This document shows positions 35,904-44,483 of a stretch of DNA of 52,803 bases, piece after piece. Below the pieces are notes generated by a model that worked only from the letters and a program-made list of their open reading frames with translations, ran no database searches and was not told the origin of the DNA. Source of the stretch: Desulfobulbaceae bacterium (GTDB lineage Bacteria; Desulfobacterota; Desulfobulbia; Desulfobulbales; Desulfobulbaceae). The stretch spans positions 1 to 52,803 of the forward strand of contig WFUT01000041.1 in NCBI GenBank assembly GCA_015484845.1, read 5' to 3'. The translations under genes and the position numbers were made by a program. The first letter of the stretch is position 1, and the number at the start of each line of letters is the position of its first letter.

Positions 35904-37286
35904 TCAGGGGGCAGATGTTTTTTCCCTGCCGCAATCGCGAACGGCGCCGCGGAGACGGCAGGCCAGGAAGACCAGGACCAGCACCGCCAGCAGGTACCAC
36001 GGAAACCAGTCCACCGAGGCCATGAAGGCCCGGTTCTCGACCAGGGCGCGTCCGGCCGCCGGGTGCAGGATCTCCTGCCGGTGGCGGAGATGGGCGATCA
36101 GCAGGGCATAGAGAATGCCGATGAGGCCGTAGGCGCCGTTGAACGCCAGTCCCTTGAAGCTGAGCACCGTGGCCCGCTGATTCGAGGCAGCGATGCGGTT
36201 GAGATAGTGACTGGTGAAGAACGAGGTGAACATCATGGCCACGAAAACGGTCATCATGGGCAGCAGGCCGAACCAGGGAATAAACAGGGTCAGGCCCCAT
36301 ACCGAGGAGAAGGCGATAACGGCCACCCAGAGCAGGTTGCGGCCGGGAGAGTTCTTTTCAACCATGGCGCGGGCGATCCTGGGGACCACCAGGCCGAGGA
36401 GGGCAACGGCCGAGCCGATGAGCCCGAAACTCGCCTCGGGCAGGTCGATGAGACGGAAATACTGGCTGGTCAGGGTGACCAGCATGCGCAGGACGTGGTC
36501 AAAGGCCATGCCGAAGAGGATCACGGCCATGGCAAAGGGCGTCTGCAGGATCCAGCGCCCGGCCCGGAGGGTGATGCGCAGGGCGTCCCGGACCCGGGGC
36601 ATGGTGCCGCCCCGCTCCCCGGCCGGCTGCACCGCGGGCACGGGATCCCGCATACCCAGGGTGGCGGCGCAGGCAAGCAGGGCCAGGAGCAGGGTCAGGT
36701 AGACGGGAAAGCGCATGCTCACCTGCTGGTCCACGCGGGCGGCGCTCCCCAGCCAGGCCAGCACCCGGTTGACGGTGCCGGGATCGTAGACCGCGGCGCC
36801 CACGGTCATGGCGACCAGGTAACCGGCATGCTGCATGCGCATCTGGATATCCAGGACCCGGGGCCAGTCCCCGGGGTCGCCGTGCGCGACCAGGGTATCG
36901 TAGGCCATGGCCTCGTCGGCGCCGCTGGCCATGGCCTCGGCCAGGCCGCTCAGGACCCGGTTGGCCAGGAAGACCCAGAAGACCAGCAGGGAGTCGCCCA
37001 CGGGCACGAAGGCGATCAGGGCCATCTCGCCCACCATCAGCAGCGAAGTGGCCACGAGAAGCCGCTTCCGCCCCACCAGGTCGGCCAGGGCGCCGGAGGG
37101 TATCTCGGCCAGGACAATGGTAAAGGCCCAGACCGTGTTGAGCAGGGAGAACTGCTCGATACTCAGGCCATAGTCAAGAAAGAGGATCGTGAAGACCGGG
37201 TAGTAGAAGCGGGCATTGAAAAAGACACGGAAGGCGATGAAACGGCGGATATTGGCCAGGGCAAAGGGAGATCTCGCATTGTGCAT
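35904..37286 (-). CDS. major facilitator superfamily transporter
   Basis: A 460-residue MFS protein with twelve predicted membrane helices. The signature between helices 2 and 3 is IPSGALADLVGRKRLL, close to the canonical MFS motif. A long charged cytoplasmic loop (about 205-235, PVPAVQPAGERGGTMPRVRDAL) separates the halves. The substrate cannot be read from sequence. The start ATG at 37286 is preferred because the only clear promoter would begin transcription at about 37287; two earlier in-frame ATGs (37298, 37322) would lie within or upstream of that promoter. No ribosome-binding site precedes it, so a leaderless mRNA is likely. It is divergent from letA across a 144-base gap. Confidence 0.8.
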   Translation of the reverse strand: MHNARSPFALANIRRFIAFRVFFNARFYYPVFTILFLDYGLSIEQFSLLNTVWAFTIVLAEIPSGALADLVGRKRLLVATSLLMVGEMALIAFVPVGDSLLVFWVFLANRVLSGLAEAMASGADEAMAYDTLVAHGDPGDWPRVLDIQMRMQHAGYLVAMTVGAAVYDPGTVNRVLAWLGSAARVDQQVSMRFPVYLTLLLALLACAATLGMRDPVPAVQPAGERGGTMPRVRDALRITLRAGRWILQTPFAMAVILFGMAFDHVLRMLVTLTSQYFRLIDLPEASFGLIGSAVALLGLVVPRIARAMVEKNSPGRNLLWVAVIAFSSVWGLTLFIPWFGLLPMMTVFVAMMFTSFFTSHYLNRIAASNQRATVLSFKGLAFNGAYGLIGILYALLIAHLRHRQEILHPAAGRALVENRAFMASVDWFPWYLLAVLVLVFLACRLRGAVRDCGREKTSAP

Positions 37287-37293
37287 GGCCTGT

Positions 37294-37322
37294 ATCATGC
37301 GATGGCGGCACCGACCTGTCAA
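37294..37322 (-). promoter_or_regulatory. sigma-70 promoter of the MFS gene
   Basis: On the minus strand TTGACA (37317-37322), a 17-base spacer and CATGAT (37294-37299). The transcription start would lie within a base or two of the chosen ATG, implying a leaderless message. Confidence 0.55.
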
Positions 37323-37377
37323 GGACTATTAACCGGTCCTGCTTTTCAGATAATCCCTCGTCTGCAGCAGTATTCTG

Positions 37378-37386
37378 TGGTATAAA
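37378..37386 (+). promoter_or_regulatory. candidate extended -10 promoter of letAB
   Basis: TGGTATAAA at 37378-37386 resembles an extended -10 element. No recognisable -35 stands at the right distance. It lies about 45 bases upstream of the GTG start of the letA homologue. Confidence 0.4.
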
Positions 37387-37430
37387 GAAGAATTTGATTC
37401 CCAATCTCATTCACCCTGACCCGAGAAATC

Positions 37431-38735
37431 GTGCAGAATCCCTCCAGAGCCATCCACGCCGGTTTCACGGTATGCCCGGGATGCGACCTGCTGCTGGAGC
37501 ATATCCGGACATCCACCGACCACACCGCGGTCTGCCCGCGCTGCGGCAGCCGTCTCTACCGCGCCCGGCGTGACGCGGTCACCAAGACGCTGGCCCTGAG
37601 CCTGACCGGCCTGCTCCTCTACCTGCCGGCCAACTTCATGACCCTGCTCACCTTCGATGTCCTGGGAACGTCGAGCAGCACCACGATCTTTGCCAGCTCG
37701 CTGAGCATGTTCGCCCAGCACCAGTTCATCGTCGGCGTGGTGGTGATGCTCACCGGCCTGGTCTTTCCCCTCTGCACCCTGTCGCTGCTCTTTGCGGTCA
37801 GCCTGGGCCTGCACCTGGACCGGCAATGGCCCTGGATGCCGGTCCTGCTCCGCTGGCACCATCACCTTACCGAGTGGGCCATGCAGGACGTCTTCCTGAT
37901 CGGGGTCTTTGTCACCATCATCAAGATGAGCCATTCGGCCACCATCGAGTCGGGAACCGGGCTCTTCTGCTTCATCGGCCTGGTGCTCGTCACCATCGCC
38001 GCCCAGTCGGCCATCGACTACCCCCTCTTCTGGTCGCGCCTGGACCGGGGCGGGCCGCCGCCCATGCCGCCCGCCGGTGCCGGAACCGCCAGGGAGGCGG
38101 GCCTGATGGCCTGCCACACCTGCGGCCGGGTGATGGCGGCCAGCGACGAACAGGGGGCCCGCTGTCCCCGCTGCGGCGGCCAGGTCCACCTCCGCAGGGC
38201 CGACAGCATCGGCCGCACCTGGGCCCTGGTCATCACCGCCATCATCTTCACCTTTCCGGCCAACCTGCTGCCGATCATGGAGGTGGAATACCTGGGCGTC
38301 CCGGACCGGAACACCATCATGGACGGCATTATCTACTTCTTTCACGAGGGCTCCTACGGCATCGGCGCCATCATCCTGACCGCCTCCATCCTGGTCCCCC
38401 TGTTCAAGATCCTGGGAATGATCCTGATCCTGCTCTCCATCCACTTCCGCTGGCAGGGATGGCTCCGCCACAAGAGCCTGATGTTCCGTTTTATCCAGTT
38501 TATCGGCCGCTGGTCCATGCTTGACATCTTCGTCATTGCCCTGCTCTGCGCCCTGGTCCGGTTCGGCTATCTCTCCACGGTCAACGTGGCGCCGGCGGCA
38601 CTCTATTTCACCGGCGTGGTCCTGGCGACCATGTTCTCGGCCATCAACTTCGATCCGCGCCTGCTGTGGGACGCCGCCGCCCAGGCACCGCAGGAAATGC
38701 AGGAAACGACCTATGCAACAGCCAGTTCTTCATAA
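37431..38735 (+). CDS. LetA/PqiA-like inner-membrane protein
   Basis: A 434-residue polytopic protein with two repeated PqiA domains, each preceded by a zinc-ribbon-like motif: CPGCDLLLEH...CPRCG near residues 16-38 and CHTCGRVM...CPRCG near 226-247. Each half holds about four membrane helices (SLTGLLLYLPANFMTLLTF in the first; ITAIIFTFPANLLPIMEVEYLG in the second). Length fits LetA (YebS, 427). Such proteins partner MCE-domain tunnels to move lipids between the inner and outer membrane. The start codon is GTG with a weak GAGA upstream. Its stop overlaps the start of the MCE gene by 23 bases, so translation of the pair is probably coupled. Confidence 0.88.
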   Translation: MQNPSRAIHAGFTVCPGCDLLLEHIRTSTDHTAVCPRCGSRLYRARRDAVTKTLALSLTGLLLYLPANFMTLLTFDVLGTSSSTTIFASSLSMFAQHQFIVGVVVMLTGLVFPLCTLSLLFAVSLGLHLDRQWPWMPVLLRWHHHLTEWAMQDVFLIGVFVTIIKMSHSATIESGTGLFCFIGLVLVTIAAQSAIDYPLFWSRLDRGGPPPMPPAGAGTAREAGLMACHTCGRVMAASDEQGARCPRCGGQVHLRRADSIGRTWALVITAIIFTFPANLLPIMEVEYLGVPDRNTIMDGIIYFFHEGSYGIGAIILTASILVPLFKILGMILILLSIHFRWQGWLRHKSLMFRFIQFIGRWSMLDIFVIALLCALVRFGYLSTVNVAPAALYFTGVVLATMFSAINFDPRLLWDAAAQAPQEMQETTYATASSS

Positions 38736-41442
38736 GAAAAGGGGGTTGTCCCCCATCTGGATCCTGCCGCTGGTGGCGTTGTGCATCGGCGGCTGGCTCC
38801 TGTTCACCAGCTACCGCGATGCCGGCATCGAAATCACGGTCCGCTTTGCCAGCGCCGAGGGCATCACCGCCGGCAAGACCAGGGTCATCTACCGCGGCAT
38901 CCCGGTGGGCGTGGTCAAGAAGGTGGAGATCAACCAGAACCTGGACGGGGTCAACCTGATCATCGAGATGGAGAAGGAGGCCCGCAAGGGGCTGGTCAAG
39001 GACACCAAGTTCTGGATCGTGCGGCCCGAGATCTCGGCCGGCCGGATCTCCGGCCTGGAGACCCTGCTCACCGGCGCCTACATCGGGGTCCGCAGGGGCA
39101 AGTCCACCGTGCCCGCCACCACCTTCGAGGGACTGGCCGAACCGCCGCCCCTGATCGAGGAGCATCCCGGCCTGCGCATCACCCTGGTCGCCGATTCCCT
39201 CTATTCCCTGCAGAAGGGATCCTATGTCTATGCCAAGAACCTGCAGATCGGCCACGTGGAGGACTACCACCTCGACAGGCACGGCAAGATCATCCTCTCC
39301 CTCTTCATCAAGCAGAAATTCAGCCACCTGGTCCGGCAGGGGACCAGGTTCTGGAACGCCTCCGGCCTCTCCATCAACGGTGACCTGCAGCGGGGCCTGA
39401 CCGTCAATATCGAGTCCCTGGCCTCCCTGATCTATGGCGGCATCACCTGCGCCACGCCGCCTGCCCTGGCCGACAGCCCGCCGGCAGAGCAGAACCAGCG
39501 GTTTACCCTGTTCAAGGACTTCGAGGCTGCCGAGTACGGCATCCCCATGACCCTGCAACTGGCCTCGGGCGAGGGCATCGTGCCGGGCAAGACCAAGGTC
39601 ATGTTCCGGGGCCTCAAGGCGGGCGTGGTCAAGGAGCTCAACATCAACCGCGACCGGTTCCACACGGTCACGGCCACGGTCCTGCTCGATCCCCGCGCCG
39701 AGGTCATCCTCCGCCGCGGCACCCGCTTCTGGGTGGTGCGGCCGCAGTTCTCCATCGACGGCGTCAGGAACCTGAGCACCCTGCTCACCGGCCCCTACAT
39801 CACCTTCGAGGTCGGCGACGGCCCGTTCCAGGACCATTTCGTGGTCCAGGAAAATCCCCTGCCCCGGCCGACGCTCAAGGCCGGCAACCGCTTCACCCTG
39901 GTCAGCAGGGACTCGGGCTCCCTGGAACCGGGCGCGCCGGTGCTCTACCGCAGGATGAAGGTGGGAGAGATCCTCGACATCAGGCTCACCCCGGACGGCA
40001 ATGCCGTGCGGACCATGATCCTTGTCTACCAGCCCTACGCGCACCTGGTGCACAGGGACTCGGTGTTCTGGAACGTCTCCGGCGTCCATATCAACGCCAC
40101 CCTGCCCAAGGTCGAGATCAACCTCTCCTCGGTGCACAGCCTGCTGGTGGGCGGGGTCTCCTTTCTCAGCCCCGCCGGGCATGGCGCAAAAAAGAAAAAG
40201 GCCCAAGCCGCCGAGGCCGGGGCCAGCTTCACCCTCTATCCCAGTTACTACGACGCCGCGACCTCGGTGCCCGCCCTGCAGCCGGCCGGCATGCTGGTCC
40301 GGGTCAGGGCCGGGAAGATGCCGGTCCTGGGAGAAGATGCGCCGGTCTACTACAACAACATCAAGGTGGGCGAGGTCCGGGGTTTCCGGCTGGCAAAGAA
40401 CCGCCGCGACGGCCTGATCGACATCTTCATCAGGCAGGAGTACAGGGACCTGGTCAACACCTCGAGCCGCTTCTACAACTTCTCCGGCTTCACCTTTGAT
40501 GCCTCCCTGCAGCGGCTCAGGCTCTCCAGCGGCCCCCTGGCGTCACTGCTCAGCGGCGGTATCGCCTTCATAACCCCCGGCGAGGGAAAGGAACCGGGCA
40601 GGAACCACGTATTCCATCTCTTCGAAGACCTGGACGGGGCCCTGAACGCGGATGCGGTGCAACTGGTCCTGCATCTCGACAGCGGCGCCGGCATCGGCAA
40701 GGGCACAAAGATCAAGTACAAGGGGATCGTTATCGGCAGGATACTACGGGTCAGCCTTGACAGGGACCTGGAGCACGTCCAGGCCGAGGCCGGAGTGATG
40801 AAGAAAACGGCCCGCCTCTTCACCGACCACTCCACGCTCTGGCTGGTGGAGCCGCAAATCGGCCTGTCCGGGGCAAAGCACCTCGAGACCATCCTGACCG
40901 GCCCCTACATCGATGTCCGGCCCCGGCCTGGCCGGCCGGCCACCGAGTTCACGGTCCAGAGCAGGACACCGACCTCGGCCACGCCGGCCAGCGGCCTCAA
41001 CATCATCCTGGAGACCCCGCGCCTTGGTTCGCTCAAGCGGGGCAGCCCGGTCTACTACCGGCAGGTCCTGGTGGGCCGGGTGACGGGTTTTGCCCTGGCC
41101 CCGGATGCGCGGATGGTCCTGGTCCGTGTCAACATCAGGCCGGGTTACGAACGGCTGGTCTACACGGGGACAAAGTTCTGGAACGTCAGCGGCGTGGAGA
41201 TATCGGCCGGCCTGTTCAGCGGCCTCAACATCGACACCGAGTCCATGGAGGCCCTGCTCATGGGCGGTGTCGCCTTTGCCACACCGGAGGGGGACAAGAT
41301 GGGCCGGCCGGCCCGCGACAATGACCACTTTCTGCTCCATGCCCGGGGCAGGGACCGGTGGCGGAAGTGGCAGCCCGCCCTGCCCCTGCGGCAGGAGGCC
41401 GGGAACCTGGCAGCCCGGGAGAACGGGACAGGAAAACAATAG
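38713..41442 (+). CDS. LetB-like protein with seven MCE domains
   Basis: A 909-residue periplasm-facing protein with one N-terminal membrane helix (LSPIWILPLVALCIGGWLLF, about residues 12-31) and seven consecutive MCE/MlaD domains. Repeated landmarks are VIYRGIPVGVVKKV, VYAKNLQIGHVEDY, VMFRGLKAGVVKEL, VLYRRMKVGEILDI, VYYNNIKVGEVRGF, IKYKGIVIGRILRV and VYYRQVLVGRVTGF. Seven domains and the length match LetB (YebT, 877) rather than PqiB (three domains, 546). It should form a stacked tunnel that carries lipid across the periplasm with the LetA-like partner. AGGAAACGACCT precedes the ATG. The C-terminus meets the hybrid kinase gene with 17 bases between. Confidence 0.9.
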   Translation: MQQPVLHKKRGLSPIWILPLVALCIGGWLLFTSYRDAGIEITVRFASAEGITAGKTRVIYRGIPVGVVKKVEINQNLDGVNLIIEMEKEARKGLVKDTKFWIVRPEISAGRISGLETLLTGAYIGVRRGKSTVPATTFEGLAEPPPLIEEHPGLRITLVADSLYSLQKGSYVYAKNLQIGHVEDYHLDRHGKIILSLFIKQKFSHLVRQGTRFWNASGLSINGDLQRGLTVNIESLASLIYGGITCATPPALADSPPAEQNQRFTLFKDFEAAEYGIPMTLQLASGEGIVPGKTKVMFRGLKAGVVKELNINRDRFHTVTATVLLDPRAEVILRRGTRFWVVRPQFSIDGVRNLSTLLTGPYITFEVGDGPFQDHFVVQENPLPRPTLKAGNRFTLVSRDSGSLEPGAPVLYRRMKVGEILDIRLTPDGNAVRTMILVYQPYAHLVHRDSVFWNVSGVHINATLPKVEINLSSVHSLLVGGVSFLSPAGHGAKKKKAQAAEAGASFTLYPSYYDAATSVPALQPAGMLVRVRAGKMPVLGEDAPVYYNNIKVGEVRGFRLAKNRRDGLIDIFIRQEYRDLVNTSSRFYNFSGFTFDASLQRLRLSSGPLASLLSGGIAFITPGEGKEPGRNHVFHLFEDLDGALNADAVQLVLHLDSGAGIGKGTKIKYKGIVIGRILRVSLDRDLEHVQAEAGVMKKTARLFTDHSTLWLVEPQIGLSGAKHLETILTGPYIDVRPRPGRPATEFTVQSRTPTSATPASGLNIILETPRLGSLKRGSPVYYRQVLVGRVTGFALAPDARMVLVRVNIRPGYERLVYTGTKFWNVSGVEISAGLFSGLNIDTESMEALLMGGVAFATPEGDKMGRPARDNDHFLLHARGRDRWRKWQPALPLRQEAGNLAARENGTGKQ

Positions 41443-41459
41443 ACTGCCCGGCAGGGGCC

Positions 41460-44294
41460 TCAGCCCGGGCCGCGTCTCGCCGCCGCCTGCGCCAGGACCT
41501 CGCGGACCTGGCCGGCCAGGCGGGCGCTCTCCACCGGCTTGGTGAGGATCTTCCAGATGCCGTGACGGCCGACCTCCTCCTCGGACAGGATATCACCGTA
41601 ACCGGTGCAGAGGATCAGCGGCAGGTCGGGCCGCAGGGCACGGACCGCCTCGGCCAGCTGGGTACCGGTGAGTTGCGGCATGGTCTGGTCCGTGATCACC
41701 AGGTCGTAACGTGCCGGGTCCCGGCGCAGAAGCTCCAGGGCCCAGGGACCGGAGGTGGCCCCGGAGACCGTGTACCCAAACGATTCCAGGATCTTGCGCT
41801 GCAGTTCCACCAGGGGCTCCTCGTCATCCACGACCAGGACATGGCCGCTGCCCGCGTCCGGCGTGGCCGGCGCCCTTTCCCCCTCCGGCGTCCGGGTGAC
41901 AACAGGAAAATAGACCCGAAAGGTCGAGCCCATGCCCGGCTCGCTTTCCACCCGGATCATGCCGCCACACCCCTGCACGATCCCGTGCACCAGGGCCAGG
42001 CCCATGCCCGACCCCTGGCCCAGCTCCCGGGTTGTGAAGTAGGGTTCAAAGATATGGGCCAGCACCCCGGGCTCCATGCCCTGCCCCGTGTCGGCGATGG
42101 CCAGCTCGAGGTAATCGCCCGCGGCCTGGCCGGGCTCGACCTCGCCCTCGGCCAGGGACCGGCGGCGGAGTTCGACCACGATGACCCCCTGTTCCCCCTC
42201 CATGGCCTGGGCGGCATTGGTGCAGAGGTTGACCACCACCTGCTGCACGGCCGTGGGATTGGCCATCACCATGCCGCCCTCCTCTTCCACCCGGACCCGC
42301 ATCTCGATGGTCGCGGGCAGCGATGCCCGCAGCAGCTTGAGCGACTCCTTGACCACGGGACCGATGGAAAGCGGGAAACGGACGCTGTCCCCCCTGCTGC
42401 TGAAGGTCAGGACCTGCCGCACCAGGTCCCTGGCCCTGTTGGACGCGTCAATGACCTGCTGCAGGTACCCGGCCGACCGGCTGCCGGGTTCCACCTGCAT
42501 CAGGGTCAACTGGGTAAAGCCAAGGATGGCGGCCAGGATATTGTTGAAATCGTGGGCTATGCCACCGGCCAGGGTGCCGATGGCCTCCATCTTGCTGGCA
42601 TGGAAGAGCTTGTCCTCGAGCTGCTTCTTCTCGGTGATATCCTTGGCGATATGGACCAGGTACTGCATCTCGCCCTGCTCGTCGAGGATCGGCGCCGAGG
42701 AGACCTGGAAAATCCTGCCCAGGGATTCATGTTCGATGGTTCCCCAGTGATCCCGCCGGTCGTGGATCGTCTCCAGGGCCGGGCAGCCGGGGCAGGGATC
42801 GTTGCAGCCCCGGAAGAGCTGGTAGCATTTGCGGCTCGTCATCTCCTCCGGCGTCAGGCCAAACAGTTCACCGGCGGCCCTGTTGACCCGGATGATCCGC
42901 ATGTCGCGGTCCTGGATGGTGACGATATCGCTGATGGCGTCAAAGATCTTGCGCCATTCCCGCTCGGCCGCCACCAGGGCCTGCTGCGCCTCGATACGCT
43001 CGGTGATGTCCTCGATCAGGCCCTGGAAATGGGTGACCCTGCCGTCCGCGTCGCGTCGGATGTGGGTGTGGTCGGAGACCCACCTGGTGTCGCCGTCGCG
43101 ACAGGTGACCCGGTAGGGCTCGTGCACGAAGTTCACGCAGCCGGGATCGGCGCTGTGCTCCTCCACCTCCCTCTGGACCCGTGCCAGGTCCTCTGCGGCA
43201 ATGACATCGGTATAGTGGATCCTGCCGTCCATGAAATCCGCGGCCGAATAGCCGAACAGGTTCTCCACGTTGGCCGACACGAACTCCACCGGCCAGTCCG
43301 GGCTGTTCTGCCAGCGAAAGGCGACCACCGGGCCGGCATTGATGATCTCGTAGGCCTCGCGCAGCGACTCCTCGGCCTGCCTGCGCTCGCCGATGTCGCG
43401 GACCATCCAGAGAAAGGCCGGCTCGTCCCCGATGCTCACCGGCCCCATGCTGATCTCCACCGGGAACAGGGTCCCGTCCCGGCGGCGCTGCAGGGATTCC
43501 ATGGTGATCCTGCCGCCCAGCGGCACGGCGGCCAGCTTCCTGACCGGCAGCACCCGGCCGACAGGGCCGAAATCGATGTCCGCCACCCGCATGCGCAGGA
43601 GCTCCTCCCGGCTGTAACCGAGCATGCCGCAGGCCTGCCGGTTCACCTCCTGGATCCGTCCCTCGTCATCAAGGACCAGGATCGCGTCCATGGCCTGGTC
43701 GAGCAGGGAACGAAACCGTTTCTCGCTCTTTTCCAGCAGCTCCTGTTGCCGGAGCAGGTTGAGATTGGTCAGCCCCTCCCGGGCCAGCATCTCGGCCATG
43801 CCGGTCAGCAGGTCCAGGCGGCGGCGGAACTCCGTCTCCGCGACCACGGGCACCTCGGCCAGGGCCTCGAGATAGGCACGCTCGTCAAAACCGTACCGCT
43901 GCGCCTGGTCCCTGAACCGTTGGCGGGTCTGTTCGTCCACCGGCTCGGTGAGGACCTGGCCGGTGAACATGTTGGCCAGGTGGTGGCCATCGACGATGAT
44001 CGGCGCGGAACCGTCCACCAGGCCGTGCGGGCAGCGGTAGATGGCGTGGCGAGCGCCCTGGGTCAGCTCGTGGCGCAGGTAGGTGTCGCTCTCGATGCAG
44101 GATCGGCAGGCAACCGGGTGGCGGCGATGGAATTCGAGACAGATCCGCTGCCAGCCGGTGGCGGTGAGAAAATTGCCTTCCAGGTCGATGACGGCCGACG
44201 GGATCCCGGCCGTGTCATGGAGTGCATCCAGCAGCGCCTGGAAGGAGTCGAGGTCGACAAGGTCGGGCAGGGTATGGGAAAAGTTCTCTGTCAA
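41460..44294 (-). CDS. PocR-PAS hybrid histidine kinase with receiver domain
   Basis: A 944-residue hybrid sensor kinase without membrane helices, so probably cytosolic. A PocR domain (about 10-170) carries the usual cysteine layout ICLEFHRRHPVACRSCIESD. Three PAS domains follow (about 190-310, 320-440, 450-570), the last with a cysteine-rich CYQLFRGCNDPCPGCP. The HisKA box is GGIAHDFNNILAAI (near 580) and the ATPase has NLCTNAAQA, DTGQGM and GSGMGLALVHGI. A receiver domain at about 820-930 has VVDDEEP and the phospho-acceptor Asp in LVITDQTMP. The start codon is TTG at 44294, with AGG 12 bases before; it opens on a typical PocR sequence. No cognate response regulator is nearby. The signal is unknown. 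Confidence 0.88.
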   Translation of the reverse strand: MTENFSHTLPDLVDLDSFQALLDALHDTAGIPSAVIDLEGNFLTATGWQRICLEFHRRHPVACRSCIESDTYLRHELTQGARHAIYRCPHGLVDGSAPIIVDGHHLANMFTGQVLTEPVDEQTRQRFRDQAQRYGFDERAYLEALAEVPVVAETEFRRRLDLLTGMAEMLAREGLTNLNLLRQQELLEKSEKRFRSLLDQAMDAILVLDDEGRIQEVNRQACGMLGYSREELLRMRVADIDFGPVGRVLPVRKLAAVPLGGRITMESLQRRRDGTLFPVEISMGPVSIGDEPAFLWMVRDIGERRQAEESLREAYEIINAGPVVAFRWQNSPDWPVEFVSANVENLFGYSAADFMDGRIHYTDVIAAEDLARVQREVEEHSADPGCVNFVHEPYRVTCRDGDTRWVSDHTHIRRDADGRVTHFQGLIEDITERIEAQQALVAAEREWRKIFDAISDIVTIQDRDMRIIRVNRAAGELFGLTPEEMTSRKCYQLFRGCNDPCPGCPALETIHDRRDHWGTIEHESLGRIFQVSSAPILDEQGEMQYLVHIAKDITEKKQLEDKLFHASKMEAIGTLAGGIAHDFNNILAAILGFTQLTLMQVEPGSRSAGYLQQVIDASNRARDLVRQVLTFSSRGDSVRFPLSIGPVVKESLKLLRASLPATIEMRVRVEEEGGMVMANPTAVQQVVVNLCTNAAQAMEGEQGVIVVELRRRSLAEGEVEPGQAAGDYLELAIADTGQGMEPGVLAHIFEPYFTTRELGQGSGMGLALVHGIVQGCGGMIRVESEPGMGSTFRVYFPVVTRTPEGERAPATPDAGSGHVLVVDDEEPLVELQRKILESFGYTVSGATSGPWALELLRRDPARYDLVITDQTMPQLTGTQLAEAVRALRPDLPLILCTGYGDILSEEEVGRHGIWKILTKPVESARLAGQVREVLAQAAARRGPG

Positions 44295-44426
44295 TCAGGA
44301 TACCTGTTGTATGCCATATTCCGGGGACAACCAGTTGCCTCCCGCCGCAGGCGCAAACTGCTCCGGCCTCTTTCTGTCCCCTGGCCTTCGCAAACGGAAA
44401 AAACAATTTCTACTTGTCCTGCCAAA

Positions 44427-44454
44427 ACTATAGCACATGTGGACGCGAATCCAA
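44427..44454 (-). promoter_or_regulatory. sigma-70 promoter of the hybrid kinase
   Basis: On the minus strand TTGGAT (44449-44454), a 16-base spacer and TATAGT (44427-44432), with an extended -10 TG. The predicted leader to the TTG start is about 125 bases. Confidence 0.6.
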
Positions 44455-44483
44455 ACGGTTTCACCGGCCACGTCCCCTGTCGT

